From Cellulosimicrobium terreum (lineage in GTDB: Bacteria > Actinomycetota > Actinomycetes > Actinomycetales > Cellulomonadaceae), in contig JACYFD010000007.1 in assembly GCA_014803435.1 (NCBI GenBank), forward strand, positions 1-64,000: a DNA stretch of 64,000 nt, in the 5' to 3' direction. Under the pieces are notes generated by a model. It did no database searches. It worked only from the letters and a program-made list of their open reading frames with translations, and had not been told where the DNA came from. Shown here one piece after another: positions 50,136 to 59,494 of the stretch. The translations under genes and the position numbers were made by a program. The stretch's first letter is position 1. The number at the start of each line of letters is the position of its first letter.

Positions 50136-50618
50136 TCAGCTCTGGTTGTAGAAGCCCGTCGTGCTCGGCTGGGGCGGCGCCTGCTCCTCGCCGGTGATCT
50201 CGACGTGCTCAGGCGAGAGGAGGAACACCTTGTTGGTGACCCGCTCGATCGCGCCGTGGAGCCCGAAGATCAGACCCGCGGAGAAGTCCACGAGCCGCTT
50301 GGCGTCGGCGTCGTCCATGTCGGACAGGTTCATGATGACGGGCGTCCCTCCGCGGAACGCCTCGCCGATGACGCGCGCGTCGTTGTACGAGCGCGGGTGC
50401 ACGGTCGTGATCCGGCGCAGCTCCGACGCGGACATCGAGCTCTGCGGTACCTCGCGGGGCCCGACACCGCGGTGCAGCGGCGTCACCTGGGCCTGGTAGT
50501 CGTGCGGCACGTCCGTCCCCGTCTCCTCGTACTCCTCGACGTAGTCGTCCTGCTCGTCCTCGCCTCGATCATCTGCGAGGCCCAGATACAGCATGGTCTT
50601 GCGCAGCGCTCCAGCCAT
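50136..50618 (-). CDS. sepF: Cell division protein SepF
   Basis: Links FtsZ to the membrane in actinobacteria, which lack FtsA. The 160-residue protein has the N-terminal amphipathic MAGALRKTMLYLGLADD, an acidic linker, and the SepF core ITTVHPRSYNDARVIGEAFRGGTPVIMNLSDMDDADAKRLVDFSAGL. It ends GFYNQS. It lies between pgeF and yggT downstream of ftsZ. Confidence 0.95.
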   Translation of the reverse strand: MAGALRKTMLYLGLADDRGEDEQDDYVEEYEETGTDVPHDYQAQVTPLHRGVGPREVPQSSMSASELRRITTVHPRSYNDARVIGEAFRGGTPVIMNLSDMDDADAKRLVDFSAGLIFGLHGAIERVTNKVFLLSPEHVEITGEEQAPPQPSTTGFYNQS

Positions 50619-50760
50619 GGGCCTTGCTCCGTCCTGACTCGTCCCGTCGGTCCCACCGACCGTCGGGCCGGTTCCGCCACGCTAACCGAGCCTCGCCACG
50701 ACGGCGGGCGCGACACGCCAGTCCCCGGCGAACCTCGCCCGGCGCGCTCCGGGCGCCGCA

Positions 50761-51597
50761 TCAGGCCGTGAGCGCGACGACGCCCGCGAACCGCCCGGTC
50801 CGCTGCCCCACCCGTGTCGCGCGTCGGTGCGAGAAGAAGCGTTCGTCCTCGATGGTGCACGACGCGACGCGTCGGACGTCGAGCACGCCGCACGCCACGA
50901 GGTCGGACTCCACGCCCGCCGCCAGGTCGAGCGCCGCGGTGCCCCAGGACGTCGTGGACCAGGTCGTGGGCCGGCTCGTCGCCACGTCGTCGCGCATCGT
51001 GGCCGGGACCTCGTAGCACCGGGCGCAGGCGCACGGCCCGACGACGGCCCGTACCCGGTCGGCCCGGGCTCCGGCGTCCACCATCGCGCGCAGAGCCGCG
51101 GCCACCACGCCGTCGGCGAGCCCACGACGGCCCGCGTGCGCCGAGGCCACGACCTGCCCGACCGGATCGGCCAGGAGGACCGGGACGCAGTCCGCGACCA
51201 GCACCCCGACCGCGGCCTCGCGCCCGGCGGACCGCGCCGACGCGACGAGGACGTCCGCCGTGCCGACCGAGTCCGGGCCGACCGACGACGACCCGGCGTC
51301 CTCGCGCCCGGACGGTCCGATCGTCAGGACGGTCGTGCCGTGCACCTGGGTCGCAAGACGCACGGGTGCCCCGAGCCACCCGGACACGAGCTGCCGGTTG
51401 GCACGGACCCGGGCGGGCTCGTCCCCCACCCCGAGCCCGAGGTTGAGCGACGCCCAGGGTGCGGGCGACGCCCCACCGTGCCGCGTGGTGAAGCCCGCCC
51501 GGACCCCCGGACCGAGATCGACCTCGAGCACGGGCGGCCCGGCCGAGCCGGCACCCGGCTCGAACGCCGGCCCGGCGGGACGCCCCGTCGACAGCAC
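50761..51597 (-). CDS. pgeF: Peptidoglycan editing factor PgeF (laccase-domain, YfiH family)
   Basis: Family members hydrolyse wrongly built UDP-MurNAc-L-Ser and also show purine nucleoside phosphorylase activity. The 278-residue protein has the metal ligands TQVHG, ADCVPVLLAD and AHAGRRGL, and GPCACARCYEVP. The GTG start is three bases after the ftsZ stop. This is its usual place in actinobacteria. Confidence 0.92.
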   Translation of the reverse strand: MLSTGRPAGPAFEPGAGSAGPPVLEVDLGPGVRAGFTTRHGGASPAPWASLNLGLGVGDEPARVRANRQLVSGWLGAPVRLATQVHGTTVLTIGPSGREDAGSSSVGPDSVGTADVLVASARSAGREAAVGVLVADCVPVLLADPVGQVVASAHAGRRGLADGVVAAALRAMVDAGARADRVRAVVGPCACARCYEVPATMRDDVATSRPTTWSTTSWGTAALDLAAGVESDLVACGVLDVRRVASCTIEDERFFSHRRATRVGQRTGRFAGVVALTA

Positions 51598-51600
51598 GGT

Positions 51601-52920
51601 CTACTTGAGGAAGTCGGGGACGTCGAGGTCCTCCACCTTGCGGCGCGCCGGCTCCTCGTCGTAGATCCGGGGCGGCACCTCGACGGTCGGGTTCTGCCCT
51701 CCGGGCGTCTGACCGTTCTGGTTCGCCCCGTCCTGACCACCGACGACCGTGAACGGCGCCGGGGCAGGGACGGGCGCGCCCCCGAGGGTGGCGGGCACGT
51801 CGTCGGCGTCGCTCTGGATCGGCACCACCGGACGGGGCAGGGTGTGCGCACCCGTGGCGGGGGCCGGGACGTCGGGGACAGCCTGGCGCACGCCGGGGAT
51901 CGAGCTCGACGCGGGACGCTGGGTCGCGCCCGCGATCTGACCGAGCGCACGCGAGTCGCCGCGCACCTGCGGGGCGCCACCGTCGAACCCGGCGGCGATC
52001 ACGGTCACGCGCACCTCGTCGCCGAGCGCGTCGTCGATCACGGCACCGAAGATGATGTTCGCCTCGGTGTGCGCGGCCTCGTGGACGAGGCGGGCGGCCT
52101 CGTTGATCTCGAAGAGACCGAGGTCCGAACCACCCTGGATCGACAGGAGGACCCCGTGCGCGCCGTCGATGCTCGCCTCGAGCAGCGGGGACGAGATCGC
52201 GAGCTCCGCCGCCTGCACCGCGCGGTCCTCGCCACGGGCGGAGCCGATGCCCATGAGGGCGCTGCCGGCACCCTGCATGACGGACTTGACGTCCGCGAAG
52301 TCGAGGTTGATGAGCCCCGGGGTCGTGATCAGGTCCGTGATGCCCTGGACACCGGACAGCAGCACCTGGTCGGCCTGGTGGAAGGCCTGCAGGGCGCTGA
52401 CGTTGCGGTCGGACATCGACAGCAGCCGGTCGTTCGGGATGACGATGAGCGTGTCGACCTCGTTGCGCAGGGCCTCGATCCCCTGGTCCGCCTGGACCCC
52501 GCGACGCCGACCCTCGAACGTGAACGGGCGGGTCACGACGCCGACGGTCAGCGCACCGAGCGCGCGTGCGATGCGGGCGACGACGGGCGCGCCACCGGTA
52601 CCGGTCCCGCCGCCCTCGCCCGCGGTGACGAAGACCATGTCGGCGCCCCGCAGGACGTCCTCGATCTCCTCGGCGTGATCTTCGGCGGCCTTCTTCCCGA
52701 CCTCCGGGTCCGCCCCGGCGCCGAGCCCGCGAGTGAGCTCACGCCCGACGTCGAGCTTCACGTCGGCGTCGGACATCAGGAGCGCCTGCGCGTCGGTGTT
52801 GATGGCGATGAACTCGACACCCTTGAGGCCGACCTCGATCATCCGGTTGACGGCGTTCACGCCCCCGCCGCCGATGCCGACCACCTTGATCACCGCTAGG
52901 TAGTTCTGCGGAGTTGCCAC
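51601..52920 (-). CDS. ftsZ: Cell division GTPase FtsZ
   Basis: Tubulin-like GTPase that forms the division ring. The 439-residue protein has the GTP signature [16 protein letters not shown] and NDRLL, with T7 loop [10 protein letters not shown] Pro/Gly-rich linker of about 110 residues leads to the C-terminal binding peptide [10 protein letters not shown]. The GTG start has GAGAGG seven bases upstream. The intergenic space before it holds two hairpins and an AT-rich promoter region. Confidence 0.97.
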   Translation of the reverse strand: MATPQNYLAVIKVVGIGGGGVNAVNRMIEVGLKGVEFIAINTDAQALLMSDADVKLDVGRELTRGLGAGADPEVGKKAAEDHAEEIEDVLRGADMVFVTAGEGGGTGTGGAPVVARIARALGALTVGVVTRPFTFEGRRRGVQADQGIEALRNEVDTLIVIPNDRLLSMSDRNVSALQAFHQADQVLLSGVQGITDLITTPGLINLDFADVKSVMQGAGSALMGIGSARGEDRAVQAAELAISSPLLEASIDGAHGVLLSIQGGSDLGLFEINEAARLVHEAAHTEANIIFGAVIDDALGDEVRVTVIAAGFDGGAPQVRGDSRALGQIAGATQRPASSSIPGVRQAVPDVPAPATGAHTLPRPVVPIQSDADDVPATLGGAPVPAPAPFTVVGGQDGANQNGQTPGGQNPTVEVPPRIYDEEPARRKVEDLDVPDFLK

Positions 52921-52954
52921 GTCAATGCCTCTCGATCTGTCGGCCTGAACCTTC

Positions 52955-52971
52955 ACCCTCAACTAGAGGGT
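52955..52971 (-). promoter_or_regulatory. Leader hairpin upstream of ftsZ
   Basis: ACCCTC-TAGTT-GAGGGT forms a perfect 6-bp stem in the ftsZ leader. Directly upstream, ATAACTATAA is AT-rich and probably contains the -10 of the ftsZ promoter. The exact start is not clear. Confidence 0.5.
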
Positions 52972-53001
52972 TATAGTTATGTCAGGTTGATGCCATGTGT
53001 C

Positions 53002-53026
53002 GAAGGTAGGGGTCGACCCCACCTTC
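53002..53026 (-). terminator. Hairpin between ftsQ and ftsZ
   Basis: The palindrome GGGGTCGACCCC is extended on both sides by GAAGGT and ACCTTC with a single bulged base. It is 80 bases past the ftsQ stop and just before the ftsZ promoter region, so it may end or attenuate the upstream cluster transcript. Confidence 0.5.
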
Positions 53027-53105
53027 ATCAACGACCCGCTCGCGCGTGTCGGCATTCGTTGCGGGTCGACTTTCGTCGCGTGCCGTCCTCAGGGCGCATC
53101 CGTCC

Positions 53106-54068
53106 TCAGCGGGTGACCGGCATCGTCGGCGCGGACACGTCGAAGACCTTCACCTCGGCGTTCTCCGGCAGCGCCCGCAGCGTCTCCAGCACCCGGACCT
53201 TGAGCGCCACGTCGTCGGGACCGCCCCACTCGACCCGAGCGCCGTCGCGCAGCGTCATCTCGACCGTGTCCCGCGTCTTCGCCGACACCTCCGCGACGTC
53301 CGCATGGAGGTCCGCGGGGAGCGCGTTGAGCACCACGAGCGCCGACGCCAGCGCGTCCGCGCCGGCCTCGTCGAGCGAGACCTGGATCTCGGGCAGCCCG
53401 TCCGGCACGGCCTTCTCCGTCCGCACGCGCACCCCCTCGGCGTCCAGCAGCGCGAAGCCGTCGTCCACCGGGACGGCGACCACGGGCTCGCGCGACGTGA
53501 GCCGTACGTCCAGCCCGCCCGGCCACGCCCTGCGGATGGCGACGTCCCGCACGCCGTTCAGCGCGAGCACCTCGTCACGCATCGCCACCGTGTCCAGCCG
53601 CGGCAGCGGCACTCCCTGCGAGCGCCCGACGACGGCGGCGACCTCCGCGGGGTCGATCACCGTCCCCTCGCCGGAGATCGTCACGTCCTCGGGGTCCAGG
53701 CCCAGCACCGGCGAGAAGAAGGCCACCCAGCCGAGGCCCGCGACGACCAGCAGCGCCACGGTCCAGAGGGCCGCCCGGCGACGCAGCCGGTGCCGGCGCA
53801 TCGCGTCCCGCTCGGCGAGCCGCTCCGTCATCCCGTGCGACACGATCCCGACGGGACCGGTCGACGGTCGCGCCGCCCGCCCGGGCACGCGCGTCGGTGC
53901 GGTCCTCGGCGCCCGGGCGGGCGTCGGTGCCGGGACGGGCGGAGGCGGTGGCGACGACTGCGACGAGCGAGCCGGCCCTGGCGGACGGCGCTCGACCTGC
54001 GAGCCCGTGCCCGCCTCCGGACCGGGACGGGCGCTGCCCGTCGGACGAGGGCGCGGCGGCGGACGCAT
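53106..54068 (-). CDS. ftsQ: Cell division protein FtsQ
   Basis: Bitopic divisome protein linking FtsL/FtsB and FtsW/FtsI. The 320-residue protein has a long proline-rich cytoplasmic tail (1-95), one membrane helix (about 99-120), a POTRA domain (VLGLDPEDVTISGEGTVID onward) and the FtsQ domain with IRRAWPGGLDVRLTSREPV. The tail is unusually long and basic. The ATG overlaps the murC stop by one base as TGATG. Confidence 0.93.
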   Translation of the reverse strand: MRPPPRPRPTGSARPGPEAGTGSQVERRPPGPARSSQSSPPPPPVPAPTPARAPRTAPTRVPGRAARPSTGPVGIVSHGMTERLAERDAMRRHRLRRRAALWTVALLVVAGLGWVAFFSPVLGLDPEDVTISGEGTVIDPAEVAAVVGRSQGVPLPRLDTVAMRDEVLALNGVRDVAIRRAWPGGLDVRLTSREPVVAVPVDDGFALLDAEGVRVRTEKAVPDGLPEIQVSLDEAGADALASALVVLNALPADLHADVAEVSAKTRDTVEMTLRDGARVEWGGPDDVALKVRVLETLRALPENAEVKVFDVSAPTMPVTR

Positions 54069-55519
54069 CAGCCCGTCGCCTCCCCGCCCCGCCCGGCCGC
54101 GCGCGCGAGGGCGTCGAGCACGACGGCGCCCAGCTCGGTCACGTCACCCGCGCCCACGGTGAGGACGAGGTCGCCCGGGCGGGCGGCGTGCGCGACGTGG
54201 CGTGCCGCCGCGTGCCCGTCCTCGACCGCGACGGCGGTGCCCGCCGGCATGAGGTCGACGATCGTCCGGGCACCGACCTGCGGGTCCGGGTCCTCGCGGG
54301 CGGCGTAGACGCCGGTCACGACGACCACGTCGGCGGCACCCAGCGCGTCGGCGAACTCGCGGGCGAAGGTCCGGGTGCGCGAGTAGAGGTGCGGCTGGAA
54401 GAGCACGACGACGCGTCCGTCGCCCGCGACGGGTCGCGCGGCCGCGAGGAGGGCGCGGATCTCCGTCGGATGGTGGGCGTAGTCGTCGACGACGCGCACC
54501 CCGGCCACGGTGCCCCGCAGCTCGAACCGGCGCCCGGTGCCCCCGAACTCCCCCGCCCCGGCGACAGCGCGAGCCGGGTCGACGCCGAGCAGCACCGCCG
54601 CGGCCACGGCCGCCGCGGCGTTCAGCACGTTGTGGTGTCCCGGGACACGCAGGCGCAGCTCTGCGGGCACGACCTCGCGCCCGTCGACCGCGCCGGTGAT
54701 CGTCGCCCGCGACCCCGACGCGCCGTCGGGACCGACGTCGGCGAGCCGCAGGTCGGCGTCGGGGCTCGTCCCGTACGTCACGACGCGCGCGCCGACGGCG
54801 CGACGTGCCGCGGCGAGCGCCGCCGAGCCGGCGTCGTCGGCGCAGGCGACGAGCACCCCGCCCGGCGACACCCGCGCGGCGAACTCGACGAACGCCTGCT
54901 CGAAGGCGTCGCGCGACCCGTAGTGGTCCAGGTGGTCGGGCTCGACGTTCGTCACGACCGCGATGTCCGGCGCGTAGTTCAGGAAGGAGCCGTCCGACTC
55001 GTCCGCCTCGGCGACGAGCACGTCGCCCGTGCCCAGATGACCGCCCGGGACCGGACCGTCGGCCGTCACGACGCTCCCCCCGATGGCGAACGAGGGGTCG
55101 AGGCCGGCGGCGCGGAGCACCGTCGCGATCATCGCCGACGTGGTCGTCTTCCCGTGCGCGCCCGCCACCGCGACGGACCTGCCCGACGCCATGAGCGCCG
55201 CGAGCGCCTCCGACCGGTGCAGCACCCGGACCCCGGCCGCCCGCGCGGCCGCGAGCTCCGGGTTGGACTCCCGGACCGCGCTCGAGACGACCACCGTGTC
55301 GGCGCCGGCGACGTGGGCGGCGGCGTGCCCCACCCATGTGCGCACGCCCTGCGCGGCGAGGTCGTCGAGCACGGCGGACGACGCGGCGTCCGATCCCTGC
55401 ACCCGGACCCCGCGCGCGACGAGCAGCCGCGCGACGACCGACATGCCGGCACCGCCCACCCCGACGAGGTGGACGACACCCAGCTCGTCGAGCCCCAGGA
55501 CCTGTGCGGGCTGCGTCAT
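54068..55519 (-). CDS. murC: UDP-N-acetylmuramate--L-alanine ligase
   Basis: Adds the first amino acid of the stem peptide. The 483-residue Mur ligase has VHLVGVGGAGMS at the N-terminus, ATP loop VAGAHGKTTTSAM, EADESDGSF, NVEPDHLDHYG and DDYAHHPTEIRALL. The ATG overlaps the murG stop as ATGA. Confidence 0.96.
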   Translation of the reverse strand: MTQPAQVLGLDELGVVHLVGVGGAGMSVVARLLVARGVRVQGSDAASSAVLDDLAAQGVRTWVGHAAAHVAGADTVVVSSAVRESNPELAAARAAGVRVLHRSEALAALMASGRSVAVAGAHGKTTTSAMIATVLRAAGLDPSFAIGGSVVTADGPVPGGHLGTGDVLVAEADESDGSFLNYAPDIAVVTNVEPDHLDHYGSRDAFEQAFVEFAARVSPGGVLVACADDAGSAALAAARRAVGARVVTYGTSPDADLRLADVGPDGASGSRATITGAVDGREVVPAELRLRVPGHHNVLNAAAAVAAAVLLGVDPARAVAGAGEFGGTGRRFELRGTVAGVRVVDDYAHHPTEIRALLAAARPVAGDGRVVVLFQPHLYSRTRTFAREFADALGAADVVVVTGVYAAREDPDPQVGARTIVDLMPAGTAVAVEDGHAAARHVAHAARPGDLVLTVGAGDVTELGAVVLDALARAAGRGGEATG

Positions 55520-56640
55520 GCCGCACCCTCGACGGCCCGCGCGACGAGGTCCGCGACCCGCGCGGCGCCGTCGCGCACCCCGGCCCCGGCGGCCGCCCGT
55601 GCCATCACGCCCAGGCGGTCCCGGTCGGCGAGCAGCTCGGGCACGTGGCGCGACACCCAGGCGGCGCTGAGGTCGGCGTCGTCCACGAGGAGCCCGCCGC
55701 CCGCGTCGACGACGGGCGCGGCGTTGAGCCGCTGCTCGCCGTTGCCGATCGGGAGGGGCACGTACACGGCCGGGAGGCCGAGCGCGGCGAGCTCGCTGAC
55801 CGTCCCTGCCCCGGCGCGGCACACGACGAGGTCGGCGACGGCGAGCGCGAGGTGCATCTGGGCCAGGTACTCGCGCACGTCGTGGTGCGCCGCTCCGGCG
55901 GCGGCGACGGCGTCGCGCACCGGACCGTCCTTGCCCCTGCCCGTGAGGTGCAGGACCTGCGCGCCTGCGGCGGCGAGGTCGCCGGCGGCGCCGGAGACCG
56001 CCTCGTTCAGCGACTGCGCGCCCAGCGACCCGCCCGTCACGAGGAGGGTCGGCACCACCGGGTCGAGGCCCAGGGCGGACGCCGCGGCCACGCGCGAGGC
56101 GCGTGCGTCGTCCTCGCGGGCGTGCACGAGGTCGGCGATCTCGCGACGCAACGGCAGGCCGGTCACGACGCCGCCCTTGAGCGGCGTCCCGGGGAACGTC
56201 ACGCCGACCTGCGAGGCCCAGCGCGCACCCGCGCGGTTGGCGAGGCCGGGCCGTGCGTTCTGCTCGTGCACGACGACGGGGACCCCGCGCCGTCGGGCCG
56301 CGACGTACGCGGGCGTCGACACGTACCCGCCGAAGCCGACGACGACGCGCGCGCCGGTCTCGTCGATCGCTGCTCCCGCGGCCTCGACGGCAGCCTTGAA
56401 CCGGCCCGGCAGGTTGACCCACTCGGCGCTCGGCCGGCGCGGGAGCGGCACCCGCGGCACGTGCCGCAGCGGGTACCCGCGGGCCGGGACGAGCTCGTCC
56501 TCGAGGCCGCCCTCGACCCCCAGCGCGGTGATCACCACACCTGGCTCGCGTGCCCGCAGCTCGTCCGCCACCGCGAGCAGGGGGTTGACGTGCCCCGCCG
56601 TCCCGCCGCCTGCGAGCACCACCGATCCGATCGTCGTCAC
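55516..56640 (-). CDS. murG: UDP-GlcNAc:lipid I N-acetylglucosaminyltransferase
   Basis: Makes lipid II from lipid I on the inner face of the membrane. The 374-residue GT-B enzyme has VLAGGGTAGHVNPLLA, GFGGYVSTP, VHEQNARPGLANR, TGGSLGAQSLN and CRAGAGTVSELAALGLPAVYVPLP. The GTG at 56640 has GAGAGGA eight bases upstream and gives the family N-terminus; an upstream in-frame start inside ftsW is unlikely. Confidence 0.95.
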   Translation of the reverse strand: MTTIGSVVLAGGGTAGHVNPLLAVADELRAREPGVVITALGVEGGLEDELVPARGYPLRHVPRVPLPRRPSAEWVNLPGRFKAAVEAAGAAIDETGARVVVGFGGYVSTPAYVAARRRGVPVVVHEQNARPGLANRAGARWASQVGVTFPGTPLKGGVVTGLPLRREIADLVHAREDDARASRVAAASALGLDPVVPTLLVTGGSLGAQSLNEAVSGAAGDLAAAGAQVLHLTGRGKDGPVRDAVAAAGAAHHDVREYLAQMHLALAVADLVVCRAGAGTVSELAALGLPAVYVPLPIGNGEQRLNAAPVVDAGGGLLVDDADLSAAWVSRHVPELLADRDRLGVMARAAAGAGVRDGAARVADLVARAVEGAA

Positions 56641-56737
56641 GTGCGTCGTCGTCCTCTCGTGCGGCCGGTGCGGCGCTGCGCGCCGACCTGCCGTCTCTGG
56701 TCGTTCCTTGATGGTCGGTGGCCGGTGCGTGCCGGAC

Positions 56738-58018
56738 TCAGCCGGCATCGGTCCGGGCTCCGCGGCGCGGACGCCTCACCGAGCGGCCCACGACCGCGAG
56801 CGATCGTCGCACGACGCTGCCACGCGCGGCGAACGCCTCCGCGGCGCCGGGCTCGGTCCGGGCGAAGGAGATCACGACGCCGAGCGCGGCCATGGTCGTG
56901 ATCAGCGCGGTCCCGCCCGCCGAGACGAGCGGGAGCGGCACCCCGATCACGGGGAGGAGGCCGATGACGACGCCGATGTTGATGAGCGCCTGGCCGACGA
57001 TCCAGCACGCGATCGCGGCGGTGGTGATCTTGACGAACGGGTCCTCGTGGCGGCGCACGACGCGGCTCATCGCGACGCCGAGCACGACGAAGAGCCCGAG
57101 CACGAGCAGCGTGCCGAGCAGACCCAGCTCCTCGCCGATGACGGCGAAGATGAAGTCGTTGTGCGCCTCGGGCAGGTAGCTCCACTTCTCGCGGCTCGCG
57201 CCGAGGCCGACGCCGGTGAAGCCCCCTGTGCCGAGCGCCCGCAGCCCGTGCAACGACTGGTAGCACCCGCCCTGCGGGTCCTCGCACGTGCCGTAGGTGT
57301 CGACGATGCGGCCCAGCCGGTCGCCACCCTCCTGGAGGTAGACGAAGAAGAACCCGACGACGAACGCCGCGATCGTCGCCCCGCCGGACAGGAGCCGGAT
57401 GTCCGAGCCGGACACGAAGAACGCCCCGGCGACGAGCAGGAGCATCACCAGCGCCGTCCCGAGGTCGTGCCCGCCGAGCACGAGGCCGACGACGAGCAGC
57501 GCGCCCGGCACCGCGGGCACCACGACGTGCCGCCACTGGCCGAGCAGACGCTGCTTGCGGCCGAGGACGGTACCGAGCCAGATCGCGAGCACCAGCTTCG
57601 CGAGCTCCGACGGCTGGAACCGCACCGGTCCGAGCGGCAGCCAGTTCTGGTTGCCGCCGCTCGCCTCCCCGACGACGAGGACCGCCCCGAGCAGCCCGGC
57701 CACGAGGAGCAGCCCGGGCCAGGCGAGCCGCTTGTACCAGCGCGCCGGCAGGCGCGCGCACAGCACGAGCAGCGGGAGCCCGACCAGCGCGAACTGCGCC
57801 TGCCCGAGGAACGCCTTGTAGGGCGCACGGCCTGCGGCGATCTCGGTCACGGCAGAGCTGGAGAACACCATGACGAGACCGATCAGCGTGAGCAGCGTCG
57901 TCGCCCCGACCAGCAGATAGAAGCTCGTGACCGCGCTGTTCCACTGCCCGAGCCACGGACGCTCGGGCGCCGCCGGGCGCCGGGCGGGAGTGGTGCGGCG
58001 GCTCGCGGTCTGCGTCAT
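56738..58018 (-). CDS. ftsW: Septal peptidoglycan glycosyltransferase FtsW
   Basis: SEDS-family polymerase that works with FtsI at the septum. The 426-residue protein has about ten membrane helices, VRFQPSELAKLVLAIWLG, the catalytic-loop region with EAHNDFIFAVIGEELGLLG and PLPLVSAGGTALI. The C-terminal 45 residues are basic. An extracytoplasmic insert with two cysteines (GTCEDPQGGCYQ) is present. It starts three bases after murD. Confidence 0.94.
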   Translation of the reverse strand: MTQTASRRTTPARRPAAPERPWLGQWNSAVTSFYLLVGATTLLTLIGLVMVFSSSAVTEIAAGRAPYKAFLGQAQFALVGLPLLVLCARLPARWYKRLAWPGLLLVAGLLGAVLVVGEASGGNQNWLPLGPVRFQPSELAKLVLAIWLGTVLGRKQRLLGQWRHVVVPAVPGALLVVGLVLGGHDLGTALVMLLLVAGAFFVSGSDIRLLSGGATIAAFVVGFFFVYLQEGGDRLGRIVDTYGTCEDPQGGCYQSLHGLRALGTGGFTGVGLGASREKWSYLPEAHNDFIFAVIGEELGLLGTLLVLGLFVVLGVAMSRVVRRHEDPFVKITTAAIACWIVGQALINIGVVIGLLPVIGVPLPLVSAGGTALITTMAALGVVISFARTEPGAAEAFAARGSVVRRSLAVVGRSVRRPRRGARTDAG

Positions 58019-58021
58019 CGG

Positions 58022-59494
58022 CTACCCGTGCTCGGTCCGCAGCGCCCGTGCCGCGGCGGCGAACGCGTCACCACGTGCGGCGTAGGAGCGGAACTGGTCC
58101 ATCGACGCGCCCGCGGGCGCGAGCAGCACCGTGTCGCCCGCCTGGGCGAGACGGTGGGCGGAGTCGACGGCTCGGGGCATCACGGTCCCAGTGTCGCCAG
58201 GTTCGACCCGCACGACCGGGATATCGGGCGCGTGTCGGGCCAGGGCGCCCGCGAACGGCTCATCGTCGACGCCGATGAGCACGACCGCACGCAGCCGGCC
58301 CGCCTGCGCCGCGACCAGGTCGTCGAACGATGCGCCCTTCGCGAGCCCGCCCGCCACCCAGACGACGGTCCCGGGCGCGAACGAGGCGAGCGACGCTGCG
58401 GCGGCATGGGCGTTCGTGGCCTTCGAGTCGTCGACGTACGCGACGTCGTCGACGGTGACGACGTGCTCGATCCGGTGCGCGCCGGGGTGGAAGGCCCGCA
58501 GCCCGTCGCGCACGGCCCGCGCAGGGACGCCGTGGGCGCGCGCGAGGGCGGCCGCGGCGAGCGCGTTCGCGACCACGTGCGCGGGGACGGGGCCGCCACC
58601 GCCGAGGTGCGCGAGGTCGCCGAGGGTCGCCAGCTCGGCGGCGTACGAGTGCCGGTCGCGCGCGTCGGCCGGGGCGTGGAACGCCCGGTCGACGAGGACG
58701 TCCTCCACGACGCCGAGCTGGCCGCGCGCGGGTGCGCCCAGCGTGAAGCCGACGGCACGCGCGCCCTCGACGACGTCGGCCTCGCGCACGAGGGCCTCCG
58801 TCCGTGGGTCCGCCACGGCGTACACGCAGGCGACCTGCGCGCTCGTGAAGATGCGCCCCTTGTCCGCCGCGTACGCGTCGAGACCTCCGTGCCAGTCCAG
58901 GTGGTCGGGTGCGACGTTGAGCACCACGCCCGCCTCGGCCGACATGGTGTGCGTGAAGTGCAGCTGGAAGCTCGACAGCTCGACGGCGAGGACGTCGAGG
59001 GTCGGGTCGAGCGCGGCCTCCACGACCGGCGTGCCGACGTTCCCCACGGCGCGCGACGCCAGCCCCGCGGCCTGGAGGATCGACTGCAGCATCTCGACCG
59101 TCGTCGTCTTGCCGTTGGTTCCCGTGACGGCGAGCCACCACGCCGGGCTCCCGTCGGGACCGGGGACGCGCAGGCGCCAGGCCAGCTCCACCTCGCTCCA
59201 CACGGGGGTGCCGAGCTCGGCGGCACGCACGAGCAGCGGGTGCGACGGCGCCCACCCGGGCGAGACGACGACGAGGTCCACGTCGTCGAGGTCGACCGCC
59301 GCGGCGTCGTGCAGGTCCGCGTCCTGCGCCCGGTCGTCGAGCGTGACGACGCTCGCGGCCCGCGGGGTCAGCGCCGCGACGGCCGCGCGCCCGGACACGC
59401 CGAGCCCCGCGACCACGACGCGCGCCTGATCGAGAGGAACCTCCATGTCCTGCCGGTCCTGCCCGTCGTGCCCGAGATCGGGGGCGTCCGCCAC
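58022..59494 (-). CDS. murD: UDP-N-acetylmuramoyl-L-alanine--D-glutamate ligase
   Basis: Adds D-Glu to the stem peptide. The protein has VVVAGLGVSGRAAV, VTGTNGKTTTVEM, VELSSFQL, NVAPDHLDWHG and YVDDSKATNAHAA. A GTG at 59494 overlaps the mraY stop as TAGTG and gives 490 residues; an ATG at 59446 would give 474 and sits closer to the conserved fold but has no well-spaced ribosome site. I use the GTG because tight overlap is the rule here. Confidence 0.93.
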   Translation of the reverse strand: MADAPDLGHDGQDRQDMEVPLDQARVVVAGLGVSGRAAVAALTPRAASVVTLDDRAQDADLHDAAAVDLDDVDLVVVSPGWAPSHPLLVRAAELGTPVWSEVELAWRLRVPGPDGSPAWWLAVTGTNGKTTTVEMLQSILQAAGLASRAVGNVGTPVVEAALDPTLDVLAVELSSFQLHFTHTMSAEAGVVLNVAPDHLDWHGGLDAYAADKGRIFTSAQVACVYAVADPRTEALVREADVVEGARAVGFTLGAPARGQLGVVEDVLVDRAFHAPADARDRHSYAAELATLGDLAHLGGGGPVPAHVVANALAAAALARAHGVPARAVRDGLRAFHPGAHRIEHVVTVDDVAYVDDSKATNAHAAAASLASFAPGTVVWVAGGLAKGASFDDLVAAQAGRLRAVVLIGVDDEPFAGALARHAPDIPVVRVEPGDTGTVMPRAVDSAHRLAQAGDTVLLAPAGASMDQFRSYAARGDAFAAAARALRTEHG

